A stretch of DNA of 56,067 nt from Roseateles chitinivorans (GTDB lineage Bacteria > Pseudomonadota > Gammaproteobacteria > Burkholderiales > Burkholderiaceae_C). Position 1 is the first letter of the stretch, and each line of letters begins with the position of its first letter. The DNA lies in the NCBI RefSeq assembly GCF_002761755.1, contig NZ_PEOG01000036.1:1-56067 (forward strand), given 5' to 3'. A program made the translations under genes and the position numbers. The notes under the pieces are model-generated. The model did no database searches. It was not told where the DNA came from and was given only the letters and a program-made list of their open reading frames with translations. Below, piece by piece: positions 33,869 to 43,124 of this stretch.

Positions 33869-34256
33869 TTTCATGCATCCGGTGAGCGCGGCCGCCGACC
33901 TTGCTGCGCGCGACGAACTCCACCGTCTCGTGATCCGCGTCCTGGCGGCTGTGCCGACGCACTTCCAGGCCTAACCACTTCAGGTCGCGTTCGCCACGCT
34001 CGAGCGACTCGGGCCGCGTGTCCGGGTGCCAGGTGGCCAGCAGGTAATCGATCAGGTCCAGCGTGTAGGCCGTGTAGCGGGAGCGCATCAGCGCCTGCGC
34101 ATCTGGCGCGGCGAGCGCGCCGGTCTCGGCGAAGGCGCGGTGCAGCGCGCCGCAGCAGGCGTCGTAGCCACGGCCGCTGCCACAAGGGCAAGCGCTCGCC
34201 GCCATGCCGGAGGGCGCCGCGCTGGTGGCCGCGGTCTTGGTCTTTTGGGGCTTCAT
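33810..34256 (-). CDS. YchJ family protein (SEC-C motif)
   Basis: The 148-residue protein has an N-terminal zinc-binding SEC-C motif (CPCGSGRGYDACCG, about 22-35) and the YchJ/UPF0225 domain with ALMRSRYTAYTLDLIDYLLATWHPDTRP and the closing HEISRFVRANGAWLYLDGEID. The family has an NTF2-like fold and an unknown role; the SEC-C motif suggests binding to ribosomes, SecB or nucleic acids. The ATG at 34256 was chosen as the first Met adjacent to the variable lysine-rich start; a Met nearer the motif is possible. Divergent from uvrD. Confidence 0.85.
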   Translation of the reverse strand: MKPQKTKTAATSAAPSGMAASACPCGSGRGYDACCGALHRAFAETGALAAPDAQALMRSRYTAYTLDLIDYLLATWHPDTRPESLERGERDLKWLGLEVRRHSRQDADHETVEFVARSKVGGRAHRMHEISRFVRANGAWLYLDGEID

Positions 34257-34324
34257 GGGGGCGGCATCATGCCAGCGTCCGGGCCGGGCCGGCATCCTGT
34301 CACCGGCCGGCGCGGTCCGGAACT

Positions 34325-34330
34325 TAGAAT
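34325..34330 (+). promoter_or_regulatory. -10-like hexamer six bases before uvrD
   Basis: TAGAAT is followed by GGCTGG and the ATG at 34337. With a start of transcription about seven bases after a -10 box, the mRNA would begin at the start codon. No -35 hexamer at 17 bases is evident. Confidence 0.4.
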
Positions 34331-34336
34331 GGCTGG

Positions 34337-36769
<2,433 letters not shown>

Positions 36770-36846
36770 TCCGAGGGCATTCGGCGGCGCATGCACGGCG
36801 GTACGCCGCGCCGGCCGGATGAGCGCAGAATGCGCGAGGCATCAAA

Positions 36847-36866
36847 GATTCCAGCAAACAGGAATC
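36847..36866 (+). promoter_or_regulatory. HipB-type operator 1
   Basis: GATTCC (36847-36852) and GGAATC (36861-36866) form a perfect inverted repeat with an 8-base spacer. The E. coli HipB operator has the same architecture (TATCC-N8-GGATA). It lies 53 bases ahead of the hipB start. Confidence 0.6.
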
Positions 36867-36903
36867 ACGATTGCCGGGAGGGAGATCCGATGACTGTGTT
36901 TTT

Positions 36904-36915
36904 GATTCTGGAATC
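36904..36915 (+). promoter_or_regulatory. HipB-type operator 2 (short palindrome)
   Basis: GATTC-TG-GAATC repeats the same half-sites as operator 1 but with a 2-base centre, and ends three bases before the hipB ATG. It could be a second HipB contact or an RNA-level element. Confidence 0.4.
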
Positions 36916-36918
36916 TCC

Positions 36919-37239
36919 ATGCGTACTGTCGTACCGATCGATCCCCCGGACGATCCGATGATTGAAGACGCGGTCGCGCTCGGCAATGCCGTGCGCGCCG
37001 CGCGAACCACGGCGCGCCTGCCGCTGGTCGAGGCCGCCGAGGCGCTGGGCATGTCGCGCCAGACGCTGATCAACATCGAGACCGGGCAGGGTGGCGTGAG
37101 CCTGTCGACCGTGCTCAAGGCGGCAAGAGCCCTGGGCGTCAGCCTGTTCGCCGTGCCCTCGCAGCAGCGCGAGGTCGTGCGCCGCGCGATCCGCACCGCG
37201 CGCGACTCGAAGTTCTCCGACCTCGACGAGGATGCATGA
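36919..37239 (+). CDS. hipB: HipB-like antitoxin / XRE regulator
   Basis: The 106-residue protein is an XRE-type DNA-binding domain: LGNAVRAARTTARLPLVEAAEALGMSRQTLINIETGQGGVSLSTVLKAARALGVSLFAVP (about 19-78), followed by a charged tail. In HipBA modules HipB represses the operon and neutralises HipA. The start at 36919 follows two palindromes; an in-frame ATG at 36958 with no better ribosome binding site would drop 13 residues. Its stop overlaps the hipA start (ATGA), the arrangement expected of a toxin-antitoxin pair. Confidence 0.82.
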   Translation: MRTVVPIDPPDDPMIEDAVALGNAVRAARTTARLPLVEAAEALGMSRQTLINIETGQGGVSLSTVLKAARALGVSLFAVPSQQREVVRRAIRTARDSKFSDLDEDA

Positions 37240-38459
37240 GCGGTCTGGAGGTCTGGCTCGACGAGCATGAGGTCGGGTGGCTGCGCCCGATCGGAACGGG
37301 CGAGCCGGGCATGTCACCGGGTCTGTCCTTCGCTTACCTGGCACGCTGGACCGCCGAGGTCCTGGCATATCCGCTGGCGCCGTCGCTGCCCTTGCCGGCG
37401 CGCGGCGGACCGGGCAGCGAGTCGCGGGACGAAGCCGTCCTGCGCTGCTTCGACCGGTTGCTGCCGGGAGGCGACCTCCGCCGCGCCACCTGCTCGGCGC
37501 TCGGCCTGTCGGCGGACGACCTGGTCGGCGCGCTGCGACGGCTCGGTCACGACCTGGCTGGCGCCGTCCGGCTGGTCGACCCGCAACAGGAGCGCACCGT
37601 CGGCCTGTCGCAACGGCTCATCGCGCGTGAGGAACTGTCCGAACGCCTGCGCCAACCGGAGGCGTCGCCGCTGGCCGCCTGGGACGGGCAGGTCCGCGGC
37701 GCGCTGCCCGGGCGTCGCGACAAGCTCGGTGTCTACGTCGAACCGGACGGCGGCTGGTACCTTGTCGATGGCCCGCAGATGGCGTCGACCCATGTGCTCA
37801 AGCCGGCGCCCCACGGCGAGCCTGGCCGGCCGTTCAACGAGTACTTCTGCATGCGCCTGGCCGCACGGGCGGGCCTGGACGTCGCCCCGGTGCAACTGCA
37901 TCGGGTGCCGGAGCCGGTCCTGCTGGTCGAGCGCTTCGACCGCCAGCGGCTGGACGATGGGCGGGTGCGGCGGCTGCATGCGATCGACGCCAGCCAGGCG
38001 CTGGACCAGCCGGCGGTGTCGTTGCCGGCGCTGTTCTCGCTGCTCCGGCACAGCCCGACGCCGCTGGTCGACAGCCGCTCGCTGCTGCGCTGGGTCGTGT
38101 TCCGCCAGCTCATCGGCAGCGGTCCGTCCTCGCTGGACAACGTGTCCTTCCTCGTCGACCACGGCGGGCTGCGCCTGGCGCCGGCGCACGGGCTCGCCGG
38201 CGGTTCGCCGGACGCCCAGGCGTTCACCGCCGAGGACTGGGTCGCGCTCGCCCGCGACGCAGACATCGCGCCACGCGCGCTTGCGCTGGAGCTCAAGCGA
38301 ATGAGCGAGGCCCTGCGCATGCATGCACAGGGCCTCGCGGAAGAGATGGCGCAGGAGCTGGGGGGCGACCTGCCACGATCGGCGATCGACCGCGTGCTGG
38401 CGGTGGTGGCCGCGGAGGGCGACCGTCAGGCCGCCCTCGCGCCGGACATCACGCGCTAG
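37236..38459 (+). CDS. hipA: HipA-like protein with a degenerate kinase active site
   Basis: The 407-residue protein keeps the HipA layout: an N-terminal subdomain, GRRDKLGVYVE (159-169) at the place of the GAQPK ATP loop, STHVLKP (184-190), NEYFCMRLAARAGL (201-214), ERFDR (232-236) and RLHAIDASQALD (246-257). The catalytic segment, normally N-T-D-x-H-x-K-N, reads S-G-P-S-S-L-D-N (295-302), and the magnesium-binding Y-D of PAYDLLS reads H318-G319. The catalytic Asp, the His, the Lys and the metal Asp are therefore all missing. HipA normally phosphorylates glutamyl-tRNA synthetase; this one is probably not a kinase. It is translationally coupled to hipB and ends one base from the convergent phoX stop. 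Confidence 0.82.
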   Translation: MSGLEVWLDEHEVGWLRPIGTGEPGMSPGLSFAYLARWTAEVLAYPLAPSLPLPARGGPGSESRDEAVLRCFDRLLPGGDLRRATCSALGLSADDLVGALRRLGHDLAGAVRLVDPQQERTVGLSQRLIAREELSERLRQPEASPLAAWDGQVRGALPGRRDKLGVYVEPDGGWYLVDGPQMASTHVLKPAPHGEPGRPFNEYFCMRLAARAGLDVAPVQLHRVPEPVLLVERFDRQRLDDGRVRRLHAIDASQALDQPAVSLPALFSLLRHSPTPLVDSRSLLRWVVFRQLIGSGPSSLDNVSFLVDHGGLRLAPAHGLAGGSPDAQAFTAEDWVALARDADIAPRALALELKRMSEALRMHAQGLAEEMAQELGGDLPRSAIDRVLAVVAAEGDRQAALAPDITR

Positions 38460-38460
38460 C

Positions 38461-40668
38461 TCAGATGCCGATCTCGCCGCCGTCCTTGCGGGTGACGACC
38501 ACGGTGGCCGAGCGGGGACGCTTCTTCGCCGTCGTGTCGGTCTGGTTGGCCGGCCAGTAGCTGCCGAAGGTCTTGGCCGCCCAGTCCGGCGCGGTGTCCT
38601 CGCCCGGATGCTGCACATTGAAGAACAGCGTCTTGTGATCCGGCGTCATCGCGATGCCGGTGATCTCGCACTCCTTCGGGCCGACCAGGAAGCGACGCAG
38701 CGTGTCGGCCGAGGCCTTGGCGCCAGCGCGCGTCTGGGTGCCGCCCGCGGCCGTCGCCACGCCGCCGTCGCCGACCTTGCCCGGCAGCGCCGCCAGCATC
38801 ATGCAGTTGGTGACGTCGGTGTAGGCGCCGTCGTCGGTCTGGATCCACAGCATGCCGCGCTTGTCGAAGTACAGGCCGTCGGGGCTGGAGAAGTCGTTGA
38901 CGTCGGTGAGCGAGGACAGGTTGACGTCCGCCGCCGCATCGGATTGCGCGCCGAACAGGTAGACGTCCCAGGTCATCTTGGTGACGTCGGCCGCGTCTTC
39001 CTTCCAGCGGATGATGTGGCCGTTCGGGTTGCCCTTCTGCGTGGCGGTGCCCTTCATGTCCTCGTAGTAGCGCGGGTTCGCGGCGTCCGGCTTGAGCTGG
39101 CTGCCGGTCGGCGTCGCGGTGGTGGCCACGCGGTTGCTGTTGTTGGTCAGGGTCATGTAGACCTCGCCGTTGGTCGGATGCACCGCGCCCCACTCGGGAC
39201 GGTCCATCTTGGTGGCGCCGAGGATGTCCGCCGCGATGCGGGCGTTGATGACCACGTCGCCCTGATTGGCGAAGGCATAGGTCGTGTTGGCGGCATCGAG
39301 GCCGTTCTTGCCGAAGCTGAGCTCCAGCCAGTTGCCGGTGCCGTCGGCATTGAACTTCGCCACGTACAGCGTGCCCTCGTCCAGGTACTTGGCGCCGGCG
39401 GTCATGCCCTTGCCCACGTCGGCCGCATCCCAGTTGGCCTTGGAGACGAACTTGTAGATGTACTCGTTGCGCGAGTCGTCGCCCATGTAGATCACGATCG
39501 GCTTGCCGGCGACGGCCTCCGCCGGCCAGGCGCCTTCATGGTTGAAGCGGCCCAGGGCGGTGCGCTTGGCCGGCGTCGAGTCCGGCGCGAACGGGTCGAT
39601 CTCCACCACCCAGCCGAAGGTGTTGATCGTGTTGCGGTAGTCGGCCGTGGCGGCGGCGCCGGTCACCGACGAATTCCAGCGCGCATACAGGTCGGCCGTG
39701 CCCGCGGTCTCCCACAGGTAGGGGCTCTTGCGGTTCTGCGGCAGGCCGTAGCGGTTCATGCTGACCACTTCCTTGGCGCTGCGCAGCGCATCGTCGCCAG
39801 CGGCACGGCTGATCACGTTGAGGTAGTTCTCCTCGCAGGTCAGGTAGGTGCCCCACGGGGTGTAGCCGTTGGCGCAGTTGTTGTTGGTGCCGCGGGTCTG
39901 CACCGCGGTCGGGCTGAACAGCGTCTGCAGCAGCGCGTTGCCCTTGGCCGGGCCGGTGATGTCCATCGTCGTGGCCGAGGTCACGCGGCGGTTGTAGCGC
40001 GAGCCGCGGACCATCGTCGTGTTGGCGCCGTCGCGCTTGACCTCGACGACGCTGACGCCATGCGCGTAGATCTCCTTCTCGACCTCGGCGGCGTTGCGCG
40101 TGGCACCGGCGGCGCGGCCGGCCGGATGCAGGCCGTAGGGCGCGACGACGTATTCATGGTTCACCGCCAGCAGGCCGCGGTCCGAGCGCTTGGCATCGAA
40201 GGCGCCGGCGTCGCTCATGCCGAACCAGTACATGCCGTCGTGACCGTCGCCGATGCGGCGGTTGTAGGAGTCGGCGGCCTCGGAGCCGTCGTCCTTCCAG
40301 GACTCGTCGCCGAAGTGCATCGGGTCGCCCAGCGCATGCAGGATGCTGACGTTGTAGCCCTCGGGCACCGTCACCAGGTCGTTCTTGTTCTTGGCGACCG
40401 CGGTGAAGCCGATCTTCAGCGCCGGCGCGGGGGCCGGGGCGGGCGCAGGGGCCGGCGTGTCGTCATCGCTGCCGCAGGCGCTGAGGAGGGAGCCGCCGAG
40501 CAGCGCGGCCGCGGTGGTGCTGATGCCGCCCTTCAGGGCGACGCGGCGCGACAGGCGCGCGGCGAGGATGTCCTCGAAATGGGGATTGGCGGACGGGTTG
40601 ACGACCGCGTCTTCGTCGTATTCGTTGACGTCGGACTGGCTGGCAACGATGTCGTGCTGCTTGCTCAT
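38461..40668 (-). CDS. phoX: PhoX-type alkaline phosphatase, Tat-exported lipoprotein
   Basis: PhoX releases phosphate from organic esters in the periplasm using calcium and iron. The 735-residue protein has a twin-arginine signal (LSRRVALKGG, about 39-48) after an unusually long 38-residue N-terminus, and a lipobox ending at Cys65 (LLSAC), then a Pro-Ala linker. The core shows PhoX family segments: DGMYWFGMSDAG, LLAVNHEYV, GTYLTCEENYLN, GRFNHEGAW, VIYMGDDSRNEYIYKFVS, FDKRGMLWIQTDDG and FFNVQHPGEDT. The start at 40668 has GGAG upstream and lies downstream of a Pho-type promoter. The open frame continues upstream into the next gene but those codons are antisense or non-coding. Confidence 0.92.
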   Translation of the reverse strand: MSKQHDIVASQSDVNEYDEDAVVNPSANPHFEDILAARLSRRVALKGGISTTAAALLGGSLLSACGSDDDTPAPAPAPAPAPALKIGFTAVAKNKNDLVTVPEGYNVSILHALGDPMHFGDESWKDDGSEAADSYNRRIGDGHDGMYWFGMSDAGAFDAKRSDRGLLAVNHEYVVAPYGLHPAGRAAGATRNAAEVEKEIYAHGVSVVEVKRDGANTTMVRGSRYNRRVTSATTMDITGPAKGNALLQTLFSPTAVQTRGTNNNCANGYTPWGTYLTCEENYLNVISRAAGDDALRSAKEVVSMNRYGLPQNRKSPYLWETAGTADLYARWNSSVTGAAATADYRNTINTFGWVVEIDPFAPDSTPAKRTALGRFNHEGAWPAEAVAGKPIVIYMGDDSRNEYIYKFVSKANWDAADVGKGMTAGAKYLDEGTLYVAKFNADGTGNWLELSFGKNGLDAANTTYAFANQGDVVINARIAADILGATKMDRPEWGAVHPTNGEVYMTLTNNSNRVATTATPTGSQLKPDAANPRYYEDMKGTATQKGNPNGHIIRWKEDAADVTKMTWDVYLFGAQSDAAADVNLSSLTDVNDFSSPDGLYFDKRGMLWIQTDDGAYTDVTNCMMLAALPGKVGDGGVATAAGGTQTRAGAKASADTLRRFLVGPKECEITGIAMTPDHKTLFFNVQHPGEDTAPDWAAKTFGSYWPANQTDTTAKKRPRSATVVVTRKDGGEIGI

Positions 40669-40704
40669 TCTTGAAGGCTCCGCTGCAAATGAAAAGGCGG
40701 GCGG

Positions 40705-40738
40705 ATTCTGCGAAGAGCAAGTGACGATGCTGTGAAAT
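40705..40738 (-). promoter_or_regulatory. Candidate PhoB-dependent promoter of phoX
   Basis: On the minus strand ATTTCAC (40738-40732), AGCA, TCGTCAC (40727-40721) form a Pho-box-like pair with 4-base spacing, followed after exactly ten bases by CAGAAT (40710-40705) as -10. Each half matches the consensus at five of seven positions. This repeats the geometry seen at ppk. Transcription would start about 30 bases before the ATG. Confidence 0.5.
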
Positions 40739-40793
40739 CGTTGTGAGGAGTTCCCCCTGGACACGCGCGGGCGCAGGGCGCCCGGCGGGCGGG

Positions 40794-41630
40794 TCAGCCG
40801 GGCGTGCCCGGCGTGCCGGAAGACTCCGGCAGGTCGCGCGGCGCGCCGAACATGAAGCAGTCGATGAACACGAAATACATCGAACAGAACTGGGCGGTGG
40901 CCAGCGCCATCACCAGCGGCACCGCCAGCACCTGCGCCAGGCCTGGCTGTCCCAGCAGCACCGCGAACAGGGTCAGCACGATCAGGCCGGCGAAGCTCAG
41001 GCCGATCCAGGCCACCCCGAACAGCGCGTAGGCGCCCTTGTTGCGCCACAGGCCCAGCACCGACGAGAACAGCGACTGCATCACGCCCTGGCCACCCCAG
41101 TGGATCAGCGCCGGCGCGAGCGTGAAGGGCACCAGCACGGCCATCAGCAGGACCATGCGTAGCAGCCCGCCGAAGAAGAGCATCGGATTGGCGGCCATGG
41201 CGGCCTCGATCGCGGCGTCGCTCTGGCCGCTCTGGCGCATCTCGAGCAGCGTCAGCAGCGCGCCGCCGTCCACCAGCAGCGACAGCGCGCCGGCGGCCAT
41301 CAAGGACAGCGCGCAGGCCAGGCCCAGCAGCAGCTGCGCGCGGCGCCGCTCGGGGGTGAGCCGCAGTGGCTGCAGGAACACCGAGGCGGTGGGCGTCTGC
41401 GCCTGCAGGACCTGATGGGCGGCCAGCATGAAGCCCAGCGACATCAGCGGCAGCGAGCCCGCCGACAGCAGTTGCCCGATCAGCGGCACGAAGTTGATGG
41501 CGATGTTGAACAGCGCGAACAGGCCGAACAGGCCGATCAGCGCGATCGGCTTGCGCTGCAGCACCTTCAGTCCATGGCGCACCCACAGCAGGCCGTTGCG
41601 CGGCGGGACCGATTGGAGGTGCAGCATCAT
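40794..41630 (-). CDS. BPSS1780-type membrane protein of unknown function
   Basis: The 278-residue protein has about six hydrophobic segments, starting with LIGLFGLFALFNIAINFVPLIGQLL and ending with the QFCSMYFVFIDCFMFG motif typical of this Burkholderiales family. The N-terminus (VPPRNGLLWVRHGLKVLQRKP) is also characteristic. The function is unknown. Its ATG (41630) overlaps the thrB stop in an ATGA arrangement, so translation is coupled; the family is commonly found beside thrB and polA. Confidence 0.82.
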   Translation of the reverse strand: MMLHLQSVPPRNGLLWVRHGLKVLQRKPIALIGLFGLFALFNIAINFVPLIGQLLSAGSLPLMSLGFMLAAHQVLQAQTPTASVFLQPLRLTPERRRAQLLLGLACALSLMAAGALSLLVDGGALLTLLEMRQSGQSDAAIEAAMAANPMLFFGGLLRMVLLMAVLVPFTLAPALIHWGGQGVMQSLFSSVLGLWRNKGAYALFGVAWIGLSFAGLIVLTLFAVLLGQPGLAQVLAVPLVMALATAQFCSMYFVFIDCFMFGAPRDLPESSGTPGTPG

Positions 41631-42610
41631 GGAAGGGACTCCAGCGCATGCCACGGCTTGGCGATGCGCTCGCGCAGGACGCGCTCGAAATGGGTGGGAT
41701 CGTGGGGCTTGAGCAGGCTGGCCTCGCGGGGCAAGTGGAAGTCCCACAGCCGGGAGATCCAGAAGCGCAGGGCGGCGGCGCGCAGCAGGCCCGGCAGCAG
41801 GCGGTGCTCGGCGCCGGTCAGCGGACGCACCGATTCATAGGCCTTGACGAAGGCGGTGGCCCGCTGCTCGTCCAGGCGCCCGCTGTCCAGGTCGATGCAC
41901 CAGTCGTTCAGGCAGACGCACAGGTCGAACAGGAAGCTGTCGACGCCGGCGAAGTAGAAGTCGAAGAAGCCGCTCAGGCGCTCACGGCCGGGCAGTCCGT
42001 CGAACATGACGTTGTCCCGGAACAGGTCGGCATGGATGGGACCGCGCGGCAGCGCCGCGGCGCTCGGCGCGAGCTGTTCCTGGAAGGCCAGTTCGGCTTG
42101 GAGCAGCGCGGCCTGCTCGGGCGTGAGGTGCGGGAGCACCACCGGGACGGTCTCGCGCCACCACGGCAGGCCTCGCAGGTTGTCCTGGTGCAGGGGGAAG
42201 TCCTGGCCGGCCAGGTGCATGCGCGCCAGGCCGGCGCCGACCTGCTCGCAGTGGAACTGGTCCGGCGCCAGCTGGTGGCCGCCGCGCAGCTTGTCCACGA
42301 CCGCGGCCGGCTTGCCGGCGATCGTGTGCAGGATGCGGTCCTGCGCGTCGGGCTGCGGCGCGGGCACCGGCACGCCCTTGCGCGCCAGATGCCGCATCAG
42401 CTCCAGGTAGAACGGCAGCTGCTCGAAGCTCAGGCGCTCGAAGATCGTCAGCACGTACTCGTGCGGCTCGCCGTCGCGGGCGGTCGTGACGAAGTAGTTG
42501 GTGTTCTCGATGCCGGCGGTGATGCCCTTGAGCGCCTGCAGCTCGCCCAGGGCCAGGGTGTCCAGCAGCGCTTGCGCCTGCTGGGTCGAGACGTCGGTGA
42601 ATACGGCCAT
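41627..42610 (-). CDS. thrB: Homoserine kinase (ThrB, aminoglycoside phosphotransferase fold)
   Basis: The enzyme phosphorylates homoserine on the way to threonine. The 327-residue protein is of the APH-fold type found in many proteobacteria rather than the GHMP type of E. coli. Motifs are LKGITAGIENTNYFV (nucleotide loop, about 24-38), EYVLTIFERL, the catalytic HADLFRDNVMFDG (about 198-210) and SGFFDFYFAGVDSFLFDLCVCLNDWC (metal Asp). A start at 42610 matches the family (MAVFTDVS). It lies 55 bases downstream of the DUF2782 gene and is coupled to the next membrane protein. Confidence 0.93.
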   Translation of the reverse strand: MAVFTDVSTQQAQALLDTLALGELQALKGITAGIENTNYFVTTARDGEPHEYVLTIFERLSFEQLPFYLELMRHLARKGVPVPAPQPDAQDRILHTIAGKPAAVVDKLRGGHQLAPDQFHCEQVGAGLARMHLAGQDFPLHQDNLRGLPWWRETVPVVLPHLTPEQAALLQAELAFQEQLAPSAAALPRGPIHADLFRDNVMFDGLPGRERLSGFFDFYFAGVDSFLFDLCVCLNDWCIDLDSGRLDEQRATAFVKAYESVRPLTGAEHRLLPGLLRAAALRFWISRLWDFHLPREASLLKPHDPTHFERVLRERIAKPWHALESLP

Positions 42611-42665
42611 GAAGGGGGAGAAGGAACGGACCGGAGGCCGACCCGCGCGGGTCGCGCCCGGGCGG

Positions 42666-43010
42666 TCAGAAATTGAAGAGGCGCCAGACCCGGGAGCCCG
42701 CGTTGCCGCGGTCGGCGCCCTGGCGGGTGGGGATGTCGCGACCGCTGTCGCCGAGCAGGATTTCGTACTCGGGCGCCTTGCTGTCCTTGTTCTTGACCAC
42801 GACCTTTTGGGTCAGGCCCCGCACCCGGGTCTCCTCGATACGGACCTTGTCGTCCTCGTTGACGAGCTGCTCGACCTTCACCTCGGGCACGTCGCGGAAC
42901 TTCACCGGTTCGGCTGGCGCGGGGGCCGGGGGCGGCGCGTCGGCCGCATGGACCTGGAGCGCGGTGGCGGCCAGGAGGGCGAACAGGGCGGCGAGGCGGG
43001 TGGTTTTCAT
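42666..43010 (-). CDS. DUF2782 family exported protein
   Basis: The 114-residue protein has a signal peptide (residues 1-22, cleavage after VHA), a Pro/Ala linker and a conserved domain with VKVEQLVNEDDKVRIEETRVRGLTQKVVVKN and a C-terminal WRLFNF. This is the DUF2782 pattern found between polA and thrB in betaproteobacteria; function unknown. A TAGAAT hexamer ends ten bases upstream of the ATG, with the divergent polA 114 bases away. Confidence 0.88.
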   Translation of the reverse strand: MKTTRLAALFALLAATALQVHAADAPPPAPAPAEPVKFRDVPEVKVEQLVNEDDKVRIEETRVRGLTQKVVVKNKDSKAPEYEILLGDSGRDIPTRQGADRGNAGSRVWRLFNF

Positions 43011-43124
43011 GGTGGCGCCGATTCTATGCCCGCCTCCTCGAAAACCCTGTTCCCTTGGGCGAGGGGCCGCGTCAGGCGCAGGCTGCTGACACGGCGGATG
43101 GCGCGCGCCTGCAACAATGGCGGG

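Noticed and set aside
38461..41649. A phoX reading frame extended to 1062 codons, implying a fusion with an upstream membrane protein
   Set aside because: The extra codons lie out of frame across the BPSS1780-type gene, are Ala/Arg/Gly-rich, and the Tat signal and Pho-type promoter mark the true start at 40668.
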